A stretch of DNA of 13,239 bases from Solirubrobacterales bacterium. Lineage in GTDB: Bacteria > Actinomycetota > Thermoleophilia > Solirubrobacterales > Solirubrobacteraceae. The stretch's first letter is position 1. Each line of letters begins with the position of its first letter. Positions 1 through 6,615 of this stretch are shown here, one piece after another. The notes beneath the pieces were generated by a model that ran no database searches, was not told the origin of the DNA, and worked only from the letters and a program-made list of their open reading frames with translations. The stretch spans positions 183-13,421 of the forward strand of contig QHBV01000262.1 in the NCBI GenBank assembly GCA_003244035.1. Direction: 5' to 3'. A program made the translations under genes and the position numbers.

Positions 1-204
1 CGGGGTCAATCTTGGCACCGCCGATCAGTTGGTCCAGCGAATGGACCGATCGAGCGGCGGCGTCGAACCTGGACACACTCCTCGACCGAGGGATCGGTCA
101 AGGGGTGCGCATGCTGTTGAGTTTTCAAAGACCGTCGCGCCTCTTCGGGAAGGGCGTCCTTCCCGCGGCAACGCCCGGGAGCCAAAGCGGTTCCCAAGGC
201 GGAC
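1..204 (-). other. rRNA operon leader (partial), reading off the left edge
   Basis: This is the minus-strand stretch between a good promoter (210-238) and the window edge. It has no credible protein gene. It carries a boxA-like element (115-133) and three inverted repeats: an 8-bp perfect stem with a 4-nt loop (146-153 with 158-165), a 6-bp perfect stem with a 4-nt loop (84-89 with 94-99), and a 5-bp stem (31-35 with 43-47). Leaders of 16S rRNA operons typically have this layout, with boxA for antitermination and stems that take part in RNase III processing. The conserved 16S 5' end (GTTTGATCCTGGCTCAG) is not present on either strand, so the mature rRNA would start left of position 1. The assignment to an rRNA operon is an inference from the boxA-like element and promoter. 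Confidence 0.6.
115..133 (-). promoter_or_regulatory. boxA-like rRNA antitermination element
   Basis: Read on the minus strand the site is GGTCTTTGAAAACTCAACA. It closely resembles the boxA element of Bacillus rRNA leaders (TGCTCTTTGAAAACT) and the conserved TTTGAGAACTCAACA block upstream of 16S genes in actinobacteria. BoxA RNA is bound by NusB/NusE (S10) to build an antitermination complex on untranslated rRNA transcripts. It lies about 70-90 nt downstream of the predicted start site, a normal distance for such leaders. Confidence 0.65.
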
Positions 205-209
205 CGGTG

Positions 210-238
210 AGTATAGCGCCAGCAGGCGAGGGTGGGAA
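210..238 (-). promoter_or_regulatory. Sigma70-type promoter, probably of the rRNA operon
   Basis: On the minus strand a -10 hexamer TATACT (215-210, one mismatch to TATAAT) is preceded by exactly 17 bases and then TTCCCA (238-233), which matches TTGACA at four of six positions. Transcription would start near 202-205 and run left through the boxA-like leader. TATA-type hexamers are rare in DNA this GC-rich, which strengthens the call. It lies about 60 nt downstream of the yjbQ stop, so the rRNA operon may also receive some read-through from tyrS-yjbQ. Confidence 0.6.
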
Positions 239-265
239 GTGCGGCGACGCTGACGGAGTGGCGGC

Positions 266-288
266 CGCGGCTTCAGGACGATGCCGCG
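266..288 (-). terminator. Weak hairpin downstream of yjbQ
   Basis: A perfect 6-bp GC stem (CGCGGC/GCCGCG) with an 11-nt loop starts 9 nt after the yjbQ stop codon on the minus strand. There is no following U-run, so it is not a canonical intrinsic terminator. In GC-rich actinobacteria U-less hairpins sometimes sit at gene ends, but short GC stems also arise by chance here. The rest of 239-297 shows nothing recognisable. Confidence 0.2.
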
Positions 289-297
289 ACGGCGCAT

Positions 298-714
298 TCA
301 GGACAATACCTGCACCGTCACAGTCCTTGTCCGGGGCCGGTCGTCGAAGTCGATCAGGACCAGCTGCTGCCAGGTGCCGAGCGCGAGTGCTCCGCCCACC
401 AGGGGGATCGACTCCGATGGTCCGATCACGGCTGCGCGCAGGTGCGCATGGGCATTTGTGTCGTGGTTTCGGCGGTTGTGCTCGTAGCTCCCGCTGGGGG
501 GGATCAGCCGGTCCAGCAGCGTCTGGAGATCGTGCACGCCGCCGGGCTCGTACTCCATCGTCGTCACCGCCACCGTGGAGCCGGTGGCAAAGACGGTGAC
601 GAGCCCGCGGTCTACCCCGGCAGTCGCGGCCACGCTCGCGACGCCTTCGGTGATATCGACGACGTGTCCGTTTCCTGGCGTATCCGCTCGCAGCAGGCCG
701 CCGTGTACCGCCAT
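298..714 (-). CDS. yjbQ: YjbQ / UPF0047 family protein
   Basis: The 138-residue product has the usual length and pattern of the UPF0047 (YjbQ) family. A short N-terminal strand region contains VDIT (19-22), then GLVTVFATGSTVAV (37-50), a histidine-rich active-site-like segment NAHAHLRAAVIGPS (87-100) and the typical C-terminal LGTWQQLVLIDFDD (112-125). Some members have weak thiamine-phosphate synthase activity, but the physiological role is not established. The ATG at 714 directly abuts the TAG of tyrS (715-717), so the two genes are almost certainly co-transcribed and translationally coupled. No signal peptide or membrane segment is visible. The family call is firm; the biochemical role is unknown. 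Confidence 0.9.
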   Translation of the reverse strand: MAVHGGLLRADTPGNGHVVDITEGVASVAATAGVDRGLVTVFATGSTVAVTTMEYEPGGVHDLQTLLDRLIPPSGSYEHNRRNHDTNAHAHLRAAVIGPSESIPLVGGALALGTWQQLVLIDFDDRPRTRTVTVQVLS

Positions 715-1926
715 CTACGCCCCCCGCTCGAGCTTTACGCGAGCGAATCGCCGCTTACCGAGCTGCAGCACGCGGTCGTCCAACTCCGCACCATCCAGGT
801 CCAGCGAGCCGTCCGGCAAGGGCTGTCCGTCCAGCCTGACAGCGCCCTGCGCGAGGCTTCGCCGCGCCTGGGAGGTGGAGACGCCGAACGCGCGGGCCAG
901 CAGGGCGGGGAGGTGAATGACGGAGCCAACCCCGTCGACAGGCGCAGGCCACTGAACCGTCGGCACCCGGTCCGGGAGCTCGTGTCGGATGTGGATGCGG
1001 TCAAAGGCGAGCTCGGCCTCGGGCGCCGCGTGAGGTCCGTGAAAGCGCGTGACCAGCGCGCGCGCCAGCGAGCGCTTGGCGTCACGCGGGCTGAGCCCGC
1101 GTGGAGGCTCGGCGCCGAGCAGCAGCTCGTACCACGCCGCGAGCAGCGAGTCGGGCACGCTCAGGGTCTTGCCGTAGATCTCCTCGGGCGGATCGCTCAC
1201 TCCGATGTAGTTGCCCAGCGACTTCGACATCCTGCGCACCCCGTCGGTCCCGGCCAGCAGCGGCATCGTCAGCACCACCTGCTCGGGCATCCCGTAGGCT
1301 CGCTGAATATCGCGGGCGAGCAGGAGGTTGAACCGCTGGTCGGTCCCCCCCAGCTCGACGTCGGCGCCCACCGCGACGGAGTCGTACCCCTGCAGCAGCG
1401 GATACAGCAGCTCGAGGATCGAGATCGGCGCGTGGGCCGCGAGGCGCTTGGCGAAGTCGTCGCGTTCGATGATCCTTGCGACCGTCGTCGTACGCGCCAG
1501 CCGGAACAGCTCCTCCATCGCCAGCTCGAGCCACTCGCTGTTGCGGCGAACCTCGACCCGGTCGGAATCGAGCACCGAGAACGCCTGCTCGGCGAAGGTG
1601 CGAGCGTTCTCCTCGATCTGCTCTGCTGCCAGCGCCGGCCGGATCTCGGACCGACCGCTTGGGTCGCCCACTCGCGCGGTGTAGTCGCCGATGATCAGCA
1701 CGACCAGGTGGCCGAGGTCCTGAAACTCGCGCAGCTTGCGCAGGACGACGGTGTGACCGAGATGGATGTCGGGTGCCGTCGGGTCGATCCCAAGCTTGAC
1801 GCGCAGTGGCCCTTCCCTGCCAAGCTTGCGCTCGAGCTCACCCGCCGGCAGGCTGTCGACCGCATCGCGCGCCAGCCACGAGGCCTGCTCGGCGGGCGTG
1901 GAGGGCACGGAAGCCATCCGCGCCAA
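715..1926 (-). CDS. tyrS: Tyrosyl-tRNA synthetase (TyrRS, KMSKS/TyrZ-like subtype)
   Basis: Charges tRNA-Tyr with tyrosine using ATP; cytoplasmic class I synthetase, 403 residues from the start chosen here. Visible landmarks: the HIGH-type motif HLGH at 55-58 within GIDPTAPDIHLGHT, the tyrosine-site signature YPLLQGYD (175-182), GGTDQRFN (193-200), the KMSKS loop as RMSKS (232-236), and a C-terminal S4 RNA-binding domain (about 340-400). The KMSKS-type loop and GIDPTAPDIHLGH block place it in the subtype distinct from E. coli TyrS. I chose TTG at 1926 because GGAG (1937-1934) lies 7 nt upstream; the ATG at 1917, three codons later, has no suitable ribosome site and is the alternative. The frame stays open another 75 codons upstream, but that extension is Arg-rich and unlike the family. 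It is followed without a gap by yjbQ. Confidence 0.95.
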   Translation of the reverse strand: MARMASVPSTPAEQASWLARDAVDSLPAGELERKLGREGPLRVKLGIDPTAPDIHLGHTVVLRKLREFQDLGHLVVLIIGDYTARVGDPSGRSEIRPALAAEQIEENARTFAEQAFSVLDSDRVEVRRNSEWLELAMEELFRLARTTTVARIIERDDFAKRLAAHAPISILELLYPLLQGYDSVAVGADVELGGTDQRFNLLLARDIQRAYGMPEQVVLTMPLLAGTDGVRRMSKSLGNYIGVSDPPEEIYGKTLSVPDSLLAAWYELLLGAEPPRGLSPRDAKRSLARALVTRFHGPHAAPEAELAFDRIHIRHELPDRVPTVQWPAPVDGVGSVIHLPALLARAFGVSTSQARRSLAQGAVRLDGQPLPDGSLDLDGAELDDRVLQLGKRRFARVKLERGA

Positions 1927-1933
1927 TGGTAGA

Positions 1934-1937
1934 CTCC
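1934..1937 (-). promoter_or_regulatory. Ribosome binding site deciding the tyrS start
   Basis: GGAG on the minus strand lies 7 nt before TTG (1926-1924) but 16 nt before the in-frame ATG (1917-1915). The spacing favours the TTG start. Confidence 0.5.
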
Positions 1938-2104
1938 GACGCTTGCGGGGCTCAGAACCCGCTGCCCGCCGCCGCCCGGGCACGATGCGGTTCTCCCGCG
2001 CGTCGGCGCGGCCGCGCGGCATGAGTTCACGCCGGCGCAGACGCCTTCTTTTCGCATGAGCGACGTTGTCCACACCCCCATCCACGGCGACGATCCCCCG
2101 CGCC
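1938..2104. promoter_or_regulatory. Divergent intergenic region between tyrS and the penicillin-binding protein gene
   Basis: The gap between the two divergent start codons is 191 nt. For the plus-strand gene a weak promoter candidate is TTGTCC (2066-2071), 17-nt spacer, GACGAT (2089-2094), which would start transcription near 2100, just ahead of the ribosome site. For tyrS I found no acceptable -10 hexamer. The tyrS leader side has a 5-bp GC stem (GCGGG/CCCGC) but no T-box sequence, so a tRNA-sensing riboswitch is not supported. Confidence 0.25.
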
Positions 2105-2109
2105 AAGGG
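2105..2109 (+). promoter_or_regulatory. Ribosome binding site of the penicillin-binding protein gene
   Basis: AAGGG lies 8 nt before the GTG at 2118 and 20 nt before a second in-frame GTG at 2130, which favours 2118 as the start. Confidence 0.5.
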
Positions 2110-2117
2110 CCCCGATT

Positions 2118-4580
2118 GTGTTCGCCCCCGTGAGAAGACGCCCGCGCCCACCGTCAGATGGGCAGCGGCCCCCGAAGCCGCGGCTGCGCAAGCTTCGATC
2201 GCTGCTGATCCTGCTCGGCCTGGCGACGCTCGCGGCCATCTCGACCGTGTTCGGGATGATGATGGCGGTCGCTTCCGACCTGCCCCAGCTGGAGAACAAG
2301 CAGCAGTACAAGCTGGAGGCGAACTCCTACCTGTATGACGACCAGGGCCGCCCGATCGGGATCTTCGCCCCCCCCAACCACGTGGTGATCGACACCTCTC
2401 CGCAGATCTCGTTGACGATGCAGCGTGCAGTCATCGCGATCGAGGACAAGCGCTTCTTGAGCGAGCCCGGAGTCGACATCCGCGGGATCGCCCGCGCCTT
2501 CGTCGCCGACGTGGCCGGCGGCGCTCGCCAGGGCGCTTCGACGATCGCCCAGCAATTCGTCAAGAATGCTCTGTCCGAGCAGAACAACCGCACCGTGTTC
2601 GAAAAGCTGCGCGAGGCCGCGCTCGCGTACCACCTGACCCGCAAGTGGTCCAAGCCGAAGATCCTGACCGAGTACCTGAACTCGATCTACTTCGGCAACG
2701 GCGCCTACGGCGTCGAGTCGGCGGCGCGTGTGTACTTCGGCAAGCGGCACGGCTTCGACGCGTCCGTCACCCCCGACCAGACGAGCCAGACCTCCGGCGG
2801 GTGCGGCGACTCGGCCCCCAAGATCATCCGACCGAAGTGCGCATCGGTGCTCACCCCGGCGGAGTCGGCGCTGCTGGCGGGAATGATCGCCTCGCCAACC
2901 GAGTTCGACCCGGTTGCCCACCCGGGCCACGCAACCGTTCGGCGCGACCTGGTGCTCAAGGACATGCTCAGCCAGCACTACATCACGACCGCTCAGTACA
3001 ACGAGGGTCGGAACGAGCCGCTGCCCACCGCGAGCGACATCCAGCAGCCCACCGAGCCGACGGCGGCGCCGTACTTCACGAGCTGGCTGCGACCCCAGAT
3101 CCTCGCCGCGGTGGCGCACGGCGCGCCGTCCAATGTCGCCGAGTACCGCGCATACTATGGCGGGCTCAAGATCCACACCTCGCTCGACCTCGGCATGCAG
3201 AAGGCGGCCGAGGACGCGATCAGCTCCGAGCTCCCGTCCGGATCGCAGCTCCCGAGCGCGTCGATGGTGGCGATCGACAACCGCACCGGCGAGGTGCGCG
3301 CGATGGTCGGCGGTCCGATCGTGAACGGCCAGGAGGACTACAAGGACTCGCCGTTCAATCTCGCTACCGAGGGTCACCGCCAGCCGGGATCGGCGTTCAA
3401 GCCGTTCACGCTCGCGACGGCGCTGGAGTCCGGGAAGTTCTCGCCGGACTCGGTGATCACCTCGGCGCCACAGGACTTCATCGTCCCCAACAGCGCCGGC
3501 AAGGAGCACTTCATCGTCCACAACTTTGGCAACACCTACTCCGGCCCGATCACGCTGACGCAGGCGACGACGATCTCGGACAACTCGGTCTACGCGCAGG
3601 TTGGGATCCAGACCGGAACCGAGCGGATCGCGCGCCTGGCCCAGCGGATGGGCATCCGCTCGCCTGTCTCCCACAACTACGCGATGATCCTCGGCGGGCT
3701 CAAGGAAGGAGTCACCCCGCTCGACCTCGCGCACGCCTACGAGACGTTTGCGACCGGTGGCAACAGGGTTTACAACCCGCAGCTCGGCGCTCACGACGAG
3801 GGCCCGACGGGGATCACCGAGATCCAGTGCGACCCGAGCCCGGCCTGCGGCCACGGCTTTGACATCAAGGACAAGCCGTTGCTCAAGCGCGTCCTGCCCC
3901 CCGACATCGCCAAGACCGTCCACGACATCCTGACGACGGTCGTTCAGTCGGGCACGGGGACGCAGGCGGCCATCTCCGGGGTCGACGTCGCCGGCAAGAC
4001 CGGCACCACCACCAATTACGCCGACGCCTGGTTCGTGGGCTGGACGCCGCAGCTGACGACCGCCGTGTGGGTCGGATTCCCCAACAAGCTCGTCCCGATG
4101 ACCACCCTCTACAACGGAGCACCGGTCGAGGGCGGAACGTACCCGGCGATCATCTGGCAGAACTTCATGACGCAGGCGCTTCAGATCTTCGCCAACGAGC
4201 AGGCACAGAAGCACCAGGGCACGACCACCACCACCACGACCGGGTCCAGCGCGGCCGGAACCGGTCCAGCCTCCGGCGGTCCGCCGGCCTCGAGCGTGAC
4301 GACTCCAGCCGCCGCCCCCCCCACCAACGGGGGCGTGGGCGGCACCGGAGCCGGCGGCACGGGCGGGAACGCGGCCGGTGGCCAAGGCGGAGCCTCCGCC
4401 GGCGGAGGCGGAGGCTCAGCCGCCGGCGGTGGCTCCGCCGGCGGCTCGGGAGGCGGCGGTCGCGGCTCCGGCGGCGGCAGCGCGGGCGGCGGAGGCGGTA
4501 GCTCCGGCGGGGGAGGCGGATCCGGCGGCGGTGGCTCGGGCTCTGGCGGCTCAGGCGGTGCCGGGCTCGGCGGTCATTAG
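2118..4580 (+). CDS. Class A penicillin-binding protein (GT51 transglycosylase / transpeptidase)
   Basis: Bifunctional peptidoglycan synthase of 820 residues that polymerises lipid II and cross-links stem peptides outside the membrane. Order of parts: basic cytoplasmic tail (1-27), one membrane segment (about 28-50), GT51 domain (about 75-290) with catalytic Glu109 in EDKRF, the GASTIAQQ motif (139-146) and a probable second catalytic Glu166; then the transpeptidase domain (about 380-690) with SAFK (Ser425 nucleophile, Lys428), SDN (487-489) and KTGT (627-630). All catalytic motifs are intact. Four cysteines, 229/241 and 571/577, lie on the outer side. From about residue 701 the protein turns into a Thr run and then a Gly/Ser/Ala tail. 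The start is GTG at 2118. It stands alone on the plus strand. PonA/PBP1A-like is safe; the exact paralogue is not. Confidence 0.95.
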   Translation: MFAPVRRRPRPPSDGQRPPKPRLRKLRSLLILLGLATLAAISTVFGMMMAVASDLPQLENKQQYKLEANSYLYDDQGRPIGIFAPPNHVVIDTSPQISLTMQRAVIAIEDKRFLSEPGVDIRGIARAFVADVAGGARQGASTIAQQFVKNALSEQNNRTVFEKLREAALAYHLTRKWSKPKILTEYLNSIYFGNGAYGVESAARVYFGKRHGFDASVTPDQTSQTSGGCGDSAPKIIRPKCASVLTPAESALLAGMIASPTEFDPVAHPGHATVRRDLVLKDMLSQHYITTAQYNEGRNEPLPTASDIQQPTEPTAAPYFTSWLRPQILAAVAHGAPSNVAEYRAYYGGLKIHTSLDLGMQKAAEDAISSELPSGSQLPSASMVAIDNRTGEVRAMVGGPIVNGQEDYKDSPFNLATEGHRQPGSAFKPFTLATALESGKFSPDSVITSAPQDFIVPNSAGKEHFIVHNFGNTYSGPITLTQATTISDNSVYAQVGIQTGTERIARLAQRMGIRSPVSHNYAMILGGLKEGVTPLDLAHAYETFATGGNRVYNPQLGAHDEGPTGITEIQCDPSPACGHGFDIKDKPLLKRVLPPDIAKTVHDILTTVVQSGTGTQAAISGVDVAGKTGTTTNYADAWFVGWTPQLTTAVWVGFPNKLVPMTTLYNGAPVEGGTYPAIIWQNFMTQALQIFANEQAQKHQGTTTTTTTGSSAAGTGPASGGPPASSVTTPAAAPPTNGGVGGTGAGGTGGNAAGGQGGASAGGGGGSAAGGGSAGGSGGGGRGSGGGSAGGGGGSSGGGGGSGGGGSGSGGSGGAGLGGH
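4218..4577 (+). repeat. Low-complexity Thr then Gly/Ser/Ala-rich coding tail
   Basis: These codons make residues 701-820 of the penicillin-binding protein. They start with seven consecutive Thr, pass through a Pro/Ala/Thr stretch, and end in about 83 residues of which roughly 53 are Gly by hand count, with GGGGS-like units. The DNA is correspondingly repetitive (GGC/GGA/TCC/GCC codons) and strongly G-rich on the plus strand. Such flexible tails follow the catalytic domains of some actinobacterial class A PBPs. This one has no recognisable PASTA or other wall-binding domain. Confidence 0.85.
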
Positions 4581-4632
4581 GCCCCACGACAAACCATCTG
4601 ACGGTCTGGTGCGGCCATCTGTTTTCTCGTGA

Positions 4633-4647
4633 GCCTGAGCGTCAGGC
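4633..4647. terminator. Short hairpin in the convergent gap
   Basis: GCCTGA-GCG-TCAGGC is a perfect 6-bp stem with a 3-nt loop. It overlaps the glycosylase stop codon (4644-4642) and lies about 50 nt after the stop of the plus-strand gene. Neither side has a U-run directly after the stem. It may help end transcription from both convergent genes, but the evidence is weak. The rest of the 61-nt gap has only an imperfect ACCA/TGGT stem followed by TTTT at 4622-4625. Confidence 0.25.
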
Positions 4648-5217
4648 GGCCGCGACGCGCCGCGACAGGAAGCGGCTACCGGTCAGGCAGAACCGCCACG
4701 GGAGCTCGACCGCGCGAGTGATCCCGATCCGGCGGTCCACTGAGATCGCCGGGTCGCGCCAGACCGCCGGCCGGCGGGAGATGACGACCGGGCCGCGGAG
4801 AAGGTCCCCCCCGTTGTGCGCGAGCTCGATCGCAAGTGCCTGGGTGAGCTTTCCCGGACCCGAGCACAGCTGGCGGATGGGCGCGACCCCGCGCCGCCTG
4901 CGCATCGCGTCGATGCCCTGCAGCGGCTCGAGTGCCCTGATCAGGACGGCAGCACCGACGCCCTCGGGCTCGCAGACCGCGTTCAGCAGTGCATGCACGC
5001 CATAGGACCTGTACACGTACGCGACGCCGGGCGGGCCGAACAACGTCCGGGTGCGGGGCGTCAGCCCAGCGAAGGCGTGGCACGCCGGTTCGGAGTCGTG
5101 GTATGCCTCGGTCTCGACAATCACGCCCGAGCACTCCCCGTGGGAGACGAGGCACCCCACCAGCTCGCGCGCGACCTCGAGCACAGGACGATCGTAGAAG
5201 CCCCGGCCGGGGCTCAC
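4642..5217 (-). CDS. 3-methyladenine DNA glycosylase, Aag/MPG family
   Basis: Base-excision repair enzyme that removes alkylated purines such as 3-methyladenine from DNA. The 191-residue product has the family's normal length. It shows RPVLEVARELVG near the N-terminus, the active-site block IVETEAYH (33-40) with Glu37 and Tyr39 matching the water-activating Glu and stacking Tyr of human AAG, His47, the YVYRSYG segment (67-73), SGPGKLTQALAI (119-130) and RIGITRAVELPWRF (163-176). The start is GTG at 5217, which overlaps the argH stop in a GTGA tetranucleotide. It is the last gene of the long minus-strand operon and converges on the penicillin-binding protein gene. A repair gene trailing amino-acid genes suggests co-transcription rather than shared function. 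Confidence 0.92.
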   Translation of the reverse strand: MSPGRGFYDRPVLEVARELVGCLVSHGECSGVIVETEAYHDSEPACHAFAGLTPRTRTLFGPPGVAYVYRSYGVHALLNAVCEPEGVGAAVLIRALEPLQGIDAMRRRRGVAPIRQLCSGPGKLTQALAIELAHNGGDLLRGPVVISRRPAVWRDPAISVDRRIGITRAVELPWRFCLTGSRFLSRRVAAA

Positions 5218-6572
5218 GGCAGGCAGGCGCGCGCCTGCTCGAGCTGCTCGCGCACTCGCGCAAGGCTGGTCCCGCCCTCGGAGACCTTCGCCTCTAACCA
5301 GGCCCCGTCTCGCAGCACGGCGTAGTACTCCTCTCCGAGCAGCGGCGAGTGCGCCGCGAGCTCATCCGGGGCCAGGCCCGAGAGCGACTTGCCGGCGTCG
5401 AGCGCCGCTCGCACGAGCCCCGCCACGACGCCATGCGCCTCGCGAAAGGGCAGTCCCCGCCGCACGAGCAGGTCGGCGATGTCGGTGGCCGCCGGCAGCT
5501 CATCCGCTGCCGCGGCGGCCATCCGATCCCGCTTGAAGGCGATCGAGCCCATCATCCCCTGTGCAGCAGACAGGCACAGCTCGAGTGTGTCGGCGGTGTC
5601 GAACAGGTGCTCCTTGTCCTCCTGCATGTCCTTGTTGTAGGTCAGCGGCAGGCCGTGCAGCACTCCGTGCAGCGCGACCAGGTGTCCGGCTACCCGCGGG
5701 GCCTTGGCGCGCAGCAGCTCGGCGGCGTCCGGGTTCTTCTTCTGGGGCATGATCGACGAGCCCGACGACCACGCGTCGGAGAGCTCGCAGAACCCGAACT
5801 CCTCGCTGGAGAACAGCACCAGCTCGGCTCCCAGGCGGGAGAGGTGGGTGGCGCAGGTCGCCGCAGCCGCGAGGTAATCGAGGACGAAGTCGCGGTTGGA
5901 GACGGCGTCGATCGAGTTCGCCGAGACGCCCTGAAAGCCGAGCGCATCGGCCACCAGGCGCCGGTCGGTGTCGAAGTTCACGCCTGCCAGCGCGCCGGCC
6001 CCCAGCGGCAGCAGCGCGGTCGCGTCGGTAACCAGCCGGAAGCGCTCACGGTCGCGCACCAGCATCCAGACGTATGCGAGCAGGTGATGGCTGAGGTAGA
6101 CCGGCTGGGCTCGCTGCAGGTGCGTGTAGCCTGGCAGCGGCCAGTCGAGGTGGCGCTCGGCGAGCTCGATCAGCGTGTGGGCGAGTCCCGCGAGCGCGCC
6201 GGCGGCATCGCCCGCACGCGCGCGCACGTACATCGCCATGTCGGTCGCGACCTGGTCGTTGCGCGAGCGCGCGGTGTGAAGCTTCCCCCCGACGGCGCCG
6301 GCGAGCTCGGTCACCCGGCGCTCGATTGCCATATGGATGTCCTCGTCGCCCGCGGAGAAGGTGAACGAGCCGTCGTCGAGCTCGCGCTGCACACGATCGA
6401 GCGCGCGATGCAGTTCGTCGCGCTCGGAGCCGGCGATGATCCCGCTGGCGGCGAGCATCGACGCGTGCGCCCGCGACTGCTCCACGTCGAACGGGGCCAG
6501 GCGCCGGTCAAAGCCGATCGAGTCGTTCAAGCGCCGGAAGTCGTCGTGCTGGGGCTCGGCGAAGCGGCTCAT
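5214..6572 (-). CDS. argH: Argininosuccinate lyase
   Basis: Splits argininosuccinate into arginine and fumarate, the last step of arginine synthesis; a cytoplasmic homotetramer. The 452-residue product shows the fumarase/aspartase-superfamily regions: HTARSRNDQVATD (99-111), GYTHLQRAQP (148-157) with the conserved His151, and the flexible signature loop GSSIMPQKKNPD (271-282) carrying the catalytic Ser. The N-terminus is slightly short, starting MSRFAEP where most homologues have a few more residues ending in GGRF. No good ribosome site precedes the ATG at 6572; an AAGGGG lies 16 nt upstream, in the loop of a small hairpin. It follows the aminotransferase gene by 43 nt and overlaps the glycosylase start by 4 nt. 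No argG or other arg gene is in the window. Confidence 0.96.
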   Translation of the reverse strand: MSRFAEPQHDDFRRLNDSIGFDRRLAPFDVEQSRAHASMLAASGIIAGSERDELHRALDRVQRELDDGSFTFSAGDEDIHMAIERRVTELAGAVGGKLHTARSRNDQVATDMAMYVRARAGDAAGALAGLAHTLIELAERHLDWPLPGYTHLQRAQPVYLSHHLLAYVWMLVRDRERFRLVTDATALLPLGAGALAGVNFDTDRRLVADALGFQGVSANSIDAVSNRDFVLDYLAAAATCATHLSRLGAELVLFSSEEFGFCELSDAWSSGSSIMPQKKNPDAAELLRAKAPRVAGHLVALHGVLHGLPLTYNKDMQEDKEHLFDTADTLELCLSAAQGMMGSIAFKRDRMAAAAADELPAATDIADLLVRRGLPFREAHGVVAGLVRAALDAGKSLSGLAPDELAAHSPLLGEEYYAVLRDGAWLEAKVSEGGTSLARVREQLEQARACLP

Positions 6573-6574
6573 CG

Positions 6575-6599
6575 CGGCGATGGTACGGCCCCTTCGCCG
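6575..6599 (-). repeat. Inverted repeat just upstream of argH
   Basis: CGGCGA (6575-6580) pairs perfectly with TCGCCG (6594-6599) around a 13-nt loop. On the minus-strand RNA the stem ends two bases before the argH ATG, and the only Shine-Dalgarno-like run, AAGGGG (6594-6589), lies mostly in the loop. It could tune argH translation; equally it may be chance in GC-rich DNA. Confidence 0.25.
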
Positions 6600-6615
6600 A
6601 CCCGCACGCGTGTGT

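Noticed and set aside
1..60. 16S rRNA 5' end inside the window
   Set aside because: The conserved 16S start sequence is absent on both strands, so only the leader can be claimed.
232..1932. A 566-codon open frame on the plus strand opposite tyrS and yjbQ
   Set aside because: It is fully antisense to two well-supported genes, its translation has no recognisable family, and long antisense frames are expected in such GC-rich coding DNA.
1927..2000. tRNA or T-box element upstream of tyrS (GGGTTCTGAGCCC looked like a T-arm)
   Set aside because: The loop lacks the conserved purine and A of a T-loop, no acceptor or anticodon arm pairs around it, and no T-box consensus is present.
2154..4385. A 743-codon open frame on the minus strand opposite the PBP gene
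   Set aside because: The PBP has all catalytic motifs in frame. The antisense product is Arg/Gly/Val-rich with no domain, which is the usual shadow of a GC-rich gene.
4581..4641. Classical intrinsic terminator between the two convergent genes
   Set aside because: Only short or imperfect stems are present and none is followed directly by a U-run, so only a low-confidence hairpin was listed.
6605..6612. CACGCGTG palindrome between the aminotransferase gene and argH
   Set aside because: An isolated 8-bp palindrome within an operon gap, without promoter elements, is too little to call an operator.
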